In this document: one piece after another, positions 1-7,571 of the stretch
Layout of the letters: each line of letters opens with the position of its first letter
Numbering within the stretch: position 1 is the stretch's first letter
DNA from: CAYVQA01 sp045119035
Lineage (GTDB): Bacteria > Bacillota_I > Bacilli_A > ML615J-28 > CAG-313
Reading direction: 5' to 3'
Assembly: GCA_045119035.1 (NCBI GenBank)
Contig: JBGVCU010000045.1
Span: forward strand, 1-30,358
DNA length: 30,358 nt
Notes under the pieces: generated by a model
Database searches by the model: none
The model's input: the letters and a program-made list of their open reading frames with translations, nothing else
Told to the model about the DNA's origin: nothing
Program-made: the position numbers and the translations under genes

Positions 1-37
1 TCTTGATTTCATGAGGAATTCGTGATATAATAACCAT
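1..37 (-). CDS. 5' end of an unidentified gene (partial, runs off left edge)
   Basis: Only the first 12 codons lie in the window, reading MVIISRIPHEIK on the minus strand. The start is supported by an AGAAAGGAT ribosome-binding site at about 46-55 and by a strong minus-strand promoter at 80-108. Twelve residues are not enough to name a family. A short N-terminus of this kind (a few beta residues, then IPHEIK) resembles PrgI-type conjugation proteins, but that is a loose impression. The gene is divergent from gdpP and has its own inverted-repeat control region. Confidence 0.55.
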   Translation of the reverse strand, partial: MVIISRIPHEIK

Positions 38-100
38 AGATCTAAATCCTTTCTGATAAGTTTTTTTGTGGTTATTAAAATTATATCAGGGTTTAGATCT
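38..100. repeat. Inverted repeat, 12-base arms, around the minus-strand promoter and RBS
   Basis: The arm AGATCTAAATCC (38-49) pairs with GGGTTTAGATCT (89-100) over all 12 positions with one G-U pair. One arm covers the ribosome-binding region of the minus-strand gene. The other lies between that gene's -10 and -35 boxes. This suggests a two-site operator or a leader hairpin controlling the partial gene. Confidence 0.5.
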
Positions 101-108
101 TTTTTCAA
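80..108 (-). promoter_or_regulatory. Sigma-A-type promoter for the minus-strand gene at 1-37
   Basis: Read on the minus strand, a TTGAAA -35 box (103-108) is followed after exactly 17 bases by a TATAAT -10 box (80-85). A TGA just upstream of the -10 gives an extended -10. It faces away from the gdpP promoter. Confidence 0.75.
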
Positions 109-171
109 TTATGAAAGTCTCACATCAATTGTAACACAACATTTAGTATATTTCTTATATAGTTTATCTAC

Positions 172-200
172 TTGCAAAAAAATTCAAAATATGGTAAAAT
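172..200 (+). promoter_or_regulatory. Promoter of the gdpP-rplI-dnaB-prfA operon
   Basis: TTGCAA (172-177) and TAAAAT (195-200) are separated by 17 bases, with TGG before the -10 acting as an extended -10. It lies just upstream of the AGAAAGGG ribosome-binding site of gdpP (about 211-218). No other convincing promoter is seen before 6900, so the five genes are probably one transcript. Confidence 0.75.
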
Positions 201-226
201 AAATAGACATAGAAAGGGTTGATTTT

Positions 227-2704
227 ATGAAAAAACGCGGAATATTACCAATTATCATATTATTAATTGTAATGATTGTATCATTACTAGGTTTTTGTTA
301 CTTTGGTTATCCATTACTAAATGCTAATAAATCAGACATTATAAGTTCTTTACTAGCTGTGATTACTGTTAGTGTTTTTGTTGTGTCTCTTTCTATTTTA
401 ATTGGTTTGTTAATCAACAATAAACAAAGAAAAATTGAAAATTCATTGAAACAACGTTTATCAATGTGGAATACAATTTCATATAAAGTTAAAAAAGCTG
501 GTGAAATTGCATTTAATAATTTACCAATCGGAATTATGATTATTAATAATAAACGTAAAGTTCTTTGGTCAAATGAAGAAGCAAAAGCTATTTTTCAAAG
601 TTCTTTAGAAGAAATGGATTTAAAAAATATTTCTAAAGAATTAAATGATAATATCAAAAAAGATAATAAAGATTTTAATGTAAAAATTTACGATGAAATA
701 TATAAAGTAGAACTTGCTGGAGATAATAATATTGTTTATCTTGTAAAAGTTACAGATTATATTAATTTACAAAATCAATATCAAGATCGTACTACAGCAT
801 TAGGTTATATTAATATTGATAACTTTGAAGAAGGACTTTCTGAATTTGACGTTCAAGAAAGAGCTGAATATAGTGGTAAAATTATTGGTATGATTGCTAG
901 ATGGTTTGAAAAATATGGTGCATATGTTCGTGCATTTACAGACAATCGTTATTTACTTATTATGGATAGAAGTCAATTAGATCAAATGATGGCAACATCT
1001 TTCCCACTTCTTGATGATATTAAACAAATCTTACATAATGGTAGAAGTTTAAGAATTACATTAAGTATTGGTATTAGATGCTGTGATAAGCCTATCAAAG
1101 ATGTTTCTGAAGAAGCTTTAGAATTACTTGATTTAACTCTTAATAGAGGAGGAGACCAAGTTGCTGTTAAAATTGATGAAGAATTAACATTCTTCGGTGG
1201 AAAACAAGAAGCTCTTCCAAAAGATAATAAAATTGACGTACGTATTAAGAGTGAAGAATTACAAGATTTATTCTTATCTTCAAGTTCAATTTTTGTAATG
1301 AGTCACGTTAATACAGATACTGATGGATTTGGTGCATCATTTGCATTATATAAAATGGCAAAAGCATTAGATAAAGATGTTTATATTGTATCTGATAAAG
1401 TTGATGCAACTGTAACTAAAGTATTAGAAAACATTAATAAAGAATATATTGATTTAAAAAATCGTATAATTACACCTAAAAAAGCAATCTCTCTTGCAGA
1501 TGAAAATAGTTTATTAATGATTGTTGACTTCCAAACAATTTATCAATCACCTGATAATGATGCAAGTTTAGGTGCTCCTAATGAAAAGATTATTAAGAAA
1601 ATTAAAAATATCGCAATTATCGACCATCACAGACGTGGTGCAGGAGCTATTGAAGATCCTAAGTTCTATTACTCTAAAACTTATGCATCAAGTAGTGTTG
1701 AAATTGTTATTGAATTATTAGAATTTTGGGATGTTGAAGTTGAATTTACTCCAGTTGAAGCTACATGGTTACTTCTAGGAATTATTGTTGATACAAATAA
1801 TTTTATTTATAGAACAAATGCAAAAACATTTGAAGTATCATCAATTCTTAAGAAATTTGGAGCTGATATGACTGAAGCACAAAGATACTTAAAAGAATCA
1901 ATCACAGAAATTAAGCAAAGAAATATGTTTACTGAAAATACAACATTCTATAAAGATATTGTTGCAATTAGTTGTTCAAAAGATAACAAACGTTATCAAA
2001 GAGATGAAATTGCTAAAATTTCTGATAGTATGTTATCAATTGAAAATGTAGAACTTGGTATTACAATTGCATATCTATCTGAAAACTTAGTAGGTGTTAG
2101 TGCAAGAAGTTTAGGTCTTGTAAATGCCCAAGCAATTATGGAAAAACTTGGAGGAGGAGGGCACTTAACAGGTGCTGCCGCTCAAGTTAAAAATGCTACA
2201 ATTGATCAAGTTTATAAAAACATTTTAAAAATTCTTGATGAAGTAATTGATACTGAAAAGAGAATTAAAGTTATCTTCCAAAAAGACTTAAAAGGTCGTG
2301 GAAAGAAATATGATATTAAAGAATTTGGATTTGATGAAGCAAAAAAACTTATCGAAGACAATTATGCAATTGTTGCATCTAGTGAAAATATTAGAATGTT
2401 AGAAGATAAGAAAAATGCAGAACAACTTCAAAGAGAAAAAGAATTAAAAGAACTTAAAAATCAAAAATCAATTATTGAAGAAAATGCAATTAAATATCCA
2501 GCAAAATCAACTAATGGTATTTTAAAAAGTCCAATTGTTGATAAAGATATTGTGGATATTATTGCCCAAGAATTGAATTTAAAAATCGATGTTAGAAAAG
2601 TTGAATTAGTTGAAGCTATTAAGTCTTTAGGATCGTTTACTATTCAAATTAGTTTAGATAAAGAAGTTACAGCTAATTTAGTTTTACATGTCACTGAAGA
2701 ATAG
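227..2704 (+). CDS. gdpP: GdpP/YybT-type c-di-AMP phosphodiesterase with C-terminal L9-like domain
   Basis: Membrane-bound phosphodiesterase of the GdpP family, which hydrolyses cyclic di-AMP to pApA. Two transmembrane helices lie at about residues 7-29 and 41-63, then a PAS-like domain (about 85-185), a degenerate GGDEF domain (about 190-320, ending in the family's RGGDQ) and a DHH/DHHA1 phosphoesterase. Active-site motifs are intact: SHxNTDTDG from S359, DHH at 466-468, and GGGGH at 642-646. Usual GdpP proteins are about 650-660 residues. This one is 825 because residues 680-825 form a ribosomal protein L9-like domain, beginning IKVIFQKDLKGRGKK and ending in an L9 C-domain pattern. It is first in the operon, and its stop at 2702-2704 abuts the ribosome-binding site of the free L9 gene. 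GdpP identity is certain; the role of the tail is unknown. Confidence 0.95.
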   Translation: MKKRGILPIIILLIVMIVSLLGFCYFGYPLLNANKSDIISSLLAVITVSVFVVSLSILIGLLINNKQRKIENSLKQRLSMWNTISYKVKKAGEIAFNNLPIGIMIINNKRKVLWSNEEAKAIFQSSLEEMDLKNISKELNDNIKKDNKDFNVKIYDEIYKVELAGDNNIVYLVKVTDYINLQNQYQDRTTALGYINIDNFEEGLSEFDVQERAEYSGKIIGMIARWFEKYGAYVRAFTDNRYLLIMDRSQLDQMMATSFPLLDDIKQILHNGRSLRITLSIGIRCCDKPIKDVSEEALELLDLTLNRGGDQVAVKIDEELTFFGGKQEALPKDNKIDVRIKSEELQDLFLSSSSIFVMSHVNTDTDGFGASFALYKMAKALDKDVYIVSDKVDATVTKVLENINKEYIDLKNRIITPKKAISLADENSLLMIVDFQTIYQSPDNDASLGAPNEKIIKKIKNIAIIDHHRRGAGAIEDPKFYYSKTYASSSVEIVIELLEFWDVEVEFTPVEATWLLLGIIVDTNNFIYRTNAKTFEVSSILKKFGADMTEAQRYLKESITEIKQRNMFTENTTFYKDIVAISCSKDNKRYQRDEIAKISDSMLSIENVELGITIAYLSENLVGVSARSLGLVNAQAIMEKLGGGGHLTGAAAQVKNATIDQVYKNILKILDEVIDTEKRIKVIFQKDLKGRGKKYDIKEFGFDEAKKLIEDNYAIVASSENIRMLEDKKNAEQLQREKELKELKNQKSIIEENAIKYPAKSTNGILKSPIVDKDIVDIIAQELNLKIDVRKVELVEAIKSLGSFTIQISLDKEVTANLVLHVTEE

Positions 2705-2714
2705 TGGAGGATGT

Positions 2715-3161
2715 ATGAAAGTAATTTTACTTGTAGATATTAAAGGTAAAGGAAAAAAAGATGAGATTAAAGATTTTGCAAATGGATATGCTAATTTCTT
2801 AATTGCTCATAAACAAGCTTTACTTGCAAATGATGAAAATTTAAAAAAATTTGCTGAAAGAAAAGAACAAGAACGTTTAAATGAATTAAAACATTTAGAA
2901 GATATGAAAGAACTTAAGAAAACTCTTGAAGCAAAAACAGTAAAAATTGTTGTTAGAGTAGGATCAAATGGAAGAATGTTTGGTACTGTTAGTACAAAAC
3001 AAGTAGCAGATACAATTGAAAATCAATTAAATGTTAAAATCGATAAGAAAAAATTTGATTTCAATAAAACAATCGATGCGATCGGCGACTATGAAATTCC
3101 GATTGTACTACATAAGGAAGTAAAAGCAACTATTAAAGTAAAAGTAGTTAGTCAGGAGTAA
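2715..3161 (+). CDS. rplI: 50S ribosomal protein L9
   Basis: 148 residues, the normal length for bL9. It binds 23S rRNA at the base of the L1 stalk through its N-domain, joined by a long helix to the C-domain. The N-domain has the family core: MKVILLVDIKGKGKK, then NGYANFLI with the conserved GYANFL segment. The linker is a charged helix (about 45-75), and the C-domain contains NGRMFGTVST. The start is ATG 2715, set by GGAGG at 2706-2710; an in-frame ATG at 2688 lies inside gdpP and has no ribosome-binding site. It is encoded directly after a fused, more divergent L9-like copy, and is presumably the functional ribosomal one. It is followed by dnaB, the classical rplI-dnaB pair. Confidence 0.96.
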   Translation: MKVILLVDIKGKGKKDEIKDFANGYANFLIAHKQALLANDENLKKFAERKEQERLNELKHLEDMKELKKTLEAKTVKIVVRVGSNGRMFGTVSTKQVADTIENQLNVKIDKKKFDFNKTIDAIGDYEIPIVLHKEVKATIKVKVVSQE

Positions 3162-3164
3162 ATT

Positions 3165-4589
3165 ATGGAAGATTTACAAACTAATTTTGTTGAACCTAGT
3201 AACTTAGATGCTGAAGTTTATGTATTAGGTAGTGTTATCTTAGATAACACAATTATGGCATCTTTAAGAGGAAAATTAAAACCAACAGATTTCTTCTTAG
3301 CTGTTCATAGAAGAATATATGAAGTAATGGAAACATTAGATAGAGCTGGTAATGTTATTGATACTGTAACAATTCAAGAATATTACGAAGTTAAAGGATT
3401 TGGTACTAAAGAATCAATTTTAGATACTTTACTTAAAATTATTGACCAAGTTCCATCAACTGCTTATATTGATACGTATACTGATATTGTATTAGAAAAA
3501 TCAATTGAAAGAGTTTTATTACAAAATATTAACAAATTAAAAACAAATATTATTAATAATAAACTTTCATATAATGAATTATTAGATGAAGCTGAAAATG
3601 AATTATATGAAGTTATTAAAAATCGTAAAACATCAGATACTGTTACAATTGGTGAGGCAGCTGATGAATACTATGAAGAAATTATTAAACGTAGTGAACA
3701 TAAAGGAACACTTACTGGACTTGATACAGGACTTCCAATTTTAAATAAATTAACAAATGGTTTACAACCTGGTGAATTTATTATCCTTGCTGCTCGTCCT
3801 GCGGTTGGTAAAACTGCATTTGCACTTAACCTAGCTAAAAACTGTGCTGGAATCAATGGTAAAAATGTTGCATTCTTCTCACTTGAAATGAGTGTAGGTC
3901 AAATGATGCAAAGAATGTTCTGTATGACAACAATGATTGAAGCAGATAAAGTTAGAACTGGTAATTTATCAAGTGATGAAAAAATTACTTTAGGTGTTGC
4001 TCGTCAAGAATTACAAAATTTAAACATTTTCTTTGATGAATCAGGAAGTAATACAATTGGGGATATTCGTGCTAAATGTCGTCAATTAAACCAATCACAT
4101 GGATTAGATTTAGTAATTATTGACTACTTACAATTAATTAATACAACAAATAAAGTACGTCATGAAGGAGTATCAGAAATTTCTCGTAGTTTAAAACAAC
4201 TTGCAAGAGAACTTAAGATTCCTGTAATTGCCTTATCACAATTATCACGTAGTATTGAAACACGTGAAGATAAACGTCCTGTACTTGCTGACTTACGTGA
4301 ATCAGGAAGTATCGAACAAGATGCCGATATTGTTATGTTTTTATTCAAACGTAGCGATATTGAAGAAGAAGTTCAAAGTGTATTTGATGGAGAAACTGCT
4401 GAATTTAAGCAAAAACCTGAAGAAGATGAAAATATTAAGAAAATTATTCTTAAAGTTGAAAAGAACCGTCAAGGACAACTTGGTCATATCGACTTAGATT
4501 TCTACAGTTCACAATCATATTTCACTCAATCTAGACTTCAACAAGAAATTTATAAAAAGAAAAAGACAAAAAAATCAAAAAATAATTAG
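3165..4589 (+). CDS. dnaB: Replicative DNA helicase DnaB (DnaC in Bacillus naming)
   Basis: Hexameric 5'-3' helicase that unwinds DNA at the fork and binds primase. An N-terminal DnaB domain (about 8-110) is followed by a linker and a RecA-like ATPase domain. The Walker A motif ARPAVGKT has its lysine at about residue 216, and the Walker B region reads LDLVIIDYLQL. Later come ALSQLSR, the DLRESGSIEQDAD segment and a C-terminal KNRQG. It is 474 residues, normal for the family, with a lysine-rich tail (KKKKTKKSKNN). The start follows CAGGAG, which overlaps the end of rplI. There is no sign of an intein or truncation. Confidence 0.97.
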   Translation: MEDLQTNFVEPSNLDAEVYVLGSVILDNTIMASLRGKLKPTDFFLAVHRRIYEVMETLDRAGNVIDTVTIQEYYEVKGFGTKESILDTLLKIIDQVPSTAYIDTYTDIVLEKSIERVLLQNINKLKTNIINNKLSYNELLDEAENELYEVIKNRKTSDTVTIGEAADEYYEEIIKRSEHKGTLTGLDTGLPILNKLTNGLQPGEFIILAARPAVGKTAFALNLAKNCAGINGKNVAFFSLEMSVGQMMQRMFCMTTMIEADKVRTGNLSSDEKITLGVARQELQNLNIFFDESGSNTIGDIRAKCRQLNQSHGLDLVIIDYLQLINTTNKVRHEGVSEISRSLKQLARELKIPVIALSQLSRSIETREDKRPVLADLRESGSIEQDADIVMFLFKRSDIEEEVQSVFDGETAEFKQKPEEDENIKKIILKVEKNRQGQLGHIDLDFYSSQSYFTQSRLQQEIYKKKKTKKSKNN

Positions 4590-4603
4590 AAAGAGGAAAC
4601 AAA

Positions 4604-5674
4604 ATGTTTGATCGTTTAGAAGTTATTAATGCCAGATATCATCAAATTAGCGAACTAATGACAGATATGTCAGTTATCAGTGATATCAAAAAATTAACTG
4701 CTTTAAGTAAAGAACAAAAATCATTAGAAAAAATTGTTTTAAAATATAATGAATATAAAGCTGCAGTTGAAGCAATCGCTGAATATAAAGGTTTATTAAA
4801 TGATGATGATAAAGAACTTCGTGAAATGGCAGAATTAGAAATTGAAACAAATACTGCCCTTAAAGAAACACTTGAAGAAGAAATAAAAATTCTATTATTG
4901 CCAAAAGATCCAAACGATGAAAAGAATGTAATTGTTGAAATTCGTGGAGCTGCTGGAGGAGATGAAGCTAACATTTTTGCTGGAGATCTATTTAGAATGT
5001 ATTTAAAATATGCAGAATCTAGAGGATGGAAAGTGGAAATTATGGATTCAGAATCATGTGAAGCAGGAGGATACAGTTATATTAGTTTCATGATTAATGG
5101 GGACTCTGTGTATTCATTTATGAAATATGAATCTGGATCACACCGTGTTCAACGTGTTCCAGTTACTGAATCTCAAGGTAGAATTCAAACTTCAACTGCA
5201 ACAGTTTTAGTAATGCCTGAAGCTGATGAACTTGAAGTAGAGTTAAATTTAAATGATGTTAGAATTGACATTTTCTGTAGTTCAGGTCCAGGTGGACAAA
5301 GTGTTAATACAACAAAATCTGCTGTACGTGTAACACATATTCCTACAGGAATCATTGTTCAATGTCAAGATGGTAAGAGTCAACATGAAAATAAAGCATC
5401 TGCTTTAAAAGTATTACAAGCAAGATTATATGATAAAATGCTTCAAGAAAAAGAAGAAGCAGAAGGAAAAGAAAGACTTTCTAAAATTGGTAGAGGAGAT
5501 CGTTCTGAAAAAATTAGAACATACAACTACCCTCAAAATCGTGTAACAGATCATAGAATTGGTTATACTGTACAACAATTAGACCGTATTATGGAAGGTA
5601 AACTTGATGGTGTAATTGATGCTTTAATTACATTTGAGCAAAAGAAATTATTAAGTGTAGAGGCTGCTGAATAA
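4604..5674 (+). CDS. prfA: Peptide chain release factor 1
   Basis: Recognises UAA and UAG stop codons and triggers peptide release. The tripeptide anticodon is PVT (P186-T188, in VPVTESQGRIQTST), which marks RF1 rather than RF2 (SPF). The catalytic GGQ is at residues 230-232, in SSGPGGQSVNTT. It is 356 residues, full length. An AGAGGAAAC ribosome-binding site precedes ATG 4604. RF1 reading fits the stop-codon usage here, where almost every gene ends in TAA or TAG. Unlike in many Firmicutes, prmC is not the next gene but lies about 6 kb downstream. The glutamine of GGQ is the expected substrate of that methylase. Confidence 0.97.
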   Translation: MFDRLEVINARYHQISELMTDMSVISDIKKLTALSKEQKSLEKIVLKYNEYKAAVEAIAEYKGLLNDDDKELREMAELEIETNTALKETLEEEIKILLLPKDPNDEKNVIVEIRGAAGGDEANIFAGDLFRMYLKYAESRGWKVEIMDSESCEAGGYSYISFMINGDSVYSFMKYESGSHRVQRVPVTESQGRIQTSTATVLVMPEADELEVELNLNDVRIDIFCSSGPGGQSVNTTKSAVRVTHIPTGIIVQCQDGKSQHENKASALKVLQARLYDKMLQEKEEAEGKERLSKIGRGDRSEKIRTYNYPQNRVTDHRIGYTVQQLDRIMEGKLDGVIDALITFEQKKLLSVEAAE

Positions 5675-6900
5675 TGAAACAATCAGTTCTTAAAAAATAT
5701 GCTAAAGTTGTTGTAAATTTAGGTATTAATTTACAAAAAGATCAAGAAGTAAATATAGTTATTTCTGCTGACCAATATCTATTTGCTGAATATTTAACAG
5801 AAGAATGTTATAAAGCAGGAGCTAAAAAAGTAACTGTTGATTTTACTAACGATAAAATTGCTAAAGCTAAACAAACATATGAATCTTTAGAAACTATGTC
5901 TGAAGTGCCACTATGGGTAGAAGAAAAACAAAAACATATCTGTAAAACTTTACCATGTATGATTTATGTTGAATCTTCTGATCCTGCTGCACTTGAAGGT
6001 GTAGATATGATGAAGGTAATGAAAGCTGGTCAAGCAAGAAGTAAAATTCTTAAAAAATATCGTGAAGAACGTGATAATAAGTATCAATGGGTAATTGTTG
6101 CACTTCCTTCAATGGCTTGGGCAAAAAGAGTATTTCCTGATTTAAAACCTAAAGAAGCATTTAAAAAATTAGAAGAAGCAATTATTAAATGTACAAGAAT
6201 TGATGGTAAAAATCCTGTTCAAGATTGGAAAAATCATATTAAAAATTTAACAGAAAAATCAAAATTAATGAATGATTATAATTTTGATAGATTAATTTAT
6301 TCAAGTGAAAATGGAACTAATTTAACTTTAAAATTAAATCCATATCATGTATGGCTTTCTGCAAGAGAAACAACACTTCTTGGAAATGATTTTACAGCAA
6401 ATATGCCAACTGAAGAAGTATTTACAATGCCTGATATTAATGGTGTTGATGGTGTTGTTGTTTCAACAAAACCACTTTCTTATAACGGAATTTTAATTGA
6501 AGATTTTAAAATTTATTTTGAAAATGGTCGTGTAACAAAAGTAGAAGCAAAAAAAGGTCAAGATTTACTTGAACAAATTGTTAATATGGATGAAGGAAGT
6601 CATCATTTAGGTGAGGTAGCTCTTGTTCCATATAACTCTCCAATTAATGAAACTGGTATTTTATTTATTAATACTTTATTTGATGAAAATGCATGTTGCC
6701 ATTTAGCATTAGGTGCTGGATTTGCCAATAATATGCGTGATTATGAAAAATATTCTCTTGAAGAATTAAAACAAAGAGGATTAAATGATTCAATGACTCA
6801 CGTTGATTTTATGATTGGATCACATGACTTATCAATTAAAGGTATTACAAAAGATAATCAAGTTATTGAAGTCTTTAAAAACGGAAATTGGAATATTTAA
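5674..6900 (+). CDS. M29 family aminopeptidase (AmpS/PepS-like)
   Basis: Cytosolic metallo-aminopeptidase of the M29 (thermophilic aminopeptidase) family, releasing N-terminal amino acids from peptides. The C-terminal half shows the family's metal-site segments in order: GILIEDF, DEGSHHLGEVALVP, NTLFDENACCHLALG and THVDFMIGSHDL, supplying the conserved Glu, His and Asp ligands. It is 408 residues, normal length. Its ATG overlaps the prfA TAA by one base (TAATG), so it is translationally coupled as the last gene of the operon. A strong hairpin terminator follows. The symbol varies between species (ampS, pepS), so none is given. Confidence 0.93.
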   Translation: MKQSVLKKYAKVVVNLGINLQKDQEVNIVISADQYLFAEYLTEECYKAGAKKVTVDFTNDKIAKAKQTYESLETMSEVPLWVEEKQKHICKTLPCMIYVESSDPAALEGVDMMKVMKAGQARSKILKKYREERDNKYQWVIVALPSMAWAKRVFPDLKPKEAFKKLEEAIIKCTRIDGKNPVQDWKNHIKNLTEKSKLMNDYNFDRLIYSSENGTNLTLKLNPYHVWLSARETTLLGNDFTANMPTEEVFTMPDINGVDGVVVSTKPLSYNGILIEDFKIYFENGRVTKVEAKKGQDLLEQIVNMDEGSHHLGEVALVPYNSPINETGILFINTLFDENACCHLALGAGFANNMRDYEKYSLEELKQRGLNDSMTHVDFMIGSHDLSIKGITKDNQVIEVFKNGNWNI

Positions 6901-6913
6901 TTTTAATATTTGA

Positions 6914-6946
6914 AGAATTATAGTTTTATCTATAATTCTTTTTTTT
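6914..6946 (+). terminator. Rho-independent terminator after the aminopeptidase gene
   Basis: A perfect 10-bp stem (AGAATTATAG at 6914-6923 with CTATAATTCT at 6930-6939) with a 6-base loop, followed by a run of T to 6946. It ends the gdpP operon. Confidence 0.9.
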
Positions 6947-6992
6947 AAAAATGTGGTATAATTAATATATGCAACTAAGTTTATACTAAATG

Positions 6993-7009
6993 CAACCTTT
7001 GGTTGGTTT
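6993..7009 (+). promoter_or_regulatory. Operator-like element shared with the locus at 27225
   Basis: CAACCTT-TGG-TTGGTTT, an imperfect copy of the perfect 7-3-7 inverted repeat found at 27225-27241. Its right arm runs into the -35 box TTTACA. The stretch 6994-7012 (AACC, TTT, GGTTGGTTTACA) matches 27226-27244 at 17 of 19 bases. It is probably the binding site of an HTH regulator, either the one at 8499 or the one at 27289. Confidence 0.6.
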
Positions 7010-7035
7010 ACATTAATTAAAGCTTTCTGTATAAT
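7007..7035 (+). promoter_or_regulatory. Promoter of the membrane/HTH cassette
   Basis: TTTACA (7007-7012) and TATAAT (7030-7035) with a 17-base spacer, followed by an AAGGAGGT ribosome-binding site (7053-7060) before ATG 7067. The -35 lies inside the operator-like element. A further extended -10 (TGG-TATAAT, 6954-6962) upstream has no clear -35. Confidence 0.75.
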
Positions 7036-7066
7036 ATCACTGTAAACAAATCAAGGAGGTATTATT

Positions 7067-7570
7067 ATGGAAAAAGAATTTGTTGCGTATGAATATAAAG
7101 ATATTTTAATTAGTAAAAAATTTAGTAATCTATATTTAGATTGTATTGAAAATTTAGGATGGGAAATAGTAAATAAAGAAAAAAATTTCTCTAAAATTAA
7201 ATTATCACTTAAAAGAAAATATAATTATAAAGAAAAAGCAAAGTTAAATGAATTAGAATTAAAATTTACTAATTCTTTTAATGAACTAGAAATGATTAAT
7301 GAAACATACCAAAATAAAGGATTAATTACATCACTTACAATAGGATTAATTGGTACATGTTTTATGGCTGGTGCTACATTTAGTTTCTTAGGTGGATTAT
7401 TTTTACTTATGGTAGTGCTTGCTATCCCAGGTTTTTTAGGATGGATTTTCCCTTATTTTATTAATAAAAATATAAACGAAAAACAATTAAGAAAGGTAAA
7501 TCAAAGAAGCGAAGAATTACGTCAAGAAATTTATGAAGTAATTGAACAAGCTTATCGATTAATTAATTAG
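7067..7570 (+). CDS. Conserved two-helix membrane protein of unknown function
   Basis: 167 residues. A soluble N-terminal part (1-85) contains GWEIV followed by a basic strand (KIKLSLKRKYN) and a helical stretch. Two transmembrane helices follow (about 86-106 and 109-133, the second containing LAIPGFLGWIFPYF), then a charged helix to the C-terminus. The GWE plus PGFxGWxxPYF pattern recurs, as I recall, in an uncharacterised Firmicutes family often beside XRE-type regulators. It is the first gene of a four-gene cassette with a good ribosome-binding site. Its stop is one base before the next start, so the two are coupled. No catalytic residues are evident. Confidence 0.75.
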   Translation: MEKEFVAYEYKDILISKKFSNLYLDCIENLGWEIVNKEKNFSKIKLSLKRKYNYKEKAKLNELELKFTNSFNELEMINETYQNKGLITSLTIGLIGTCFMAGATFSFLGGLFLLMVVLAIPGFLGWIFPYFINKNINEKQLRKVNQRSEELRQEIYEVIEQAYRLIN

Positions 7571-7571
7571 T

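Noticed and set aside
2688..2714. L9 starting at ATG 2688
   Set aside because: It lies in the end of gdpP without a ribosome-binding site; MKVILL at 2715 after GGAGG is the canonical L9 start.
6901..7066. Riboswitch in the leader of the 7067 cassette
   Set aside because: The region is fully explained by a terminator, an operator-like repeat and a promoter; no conserved RNA fold is recognised.
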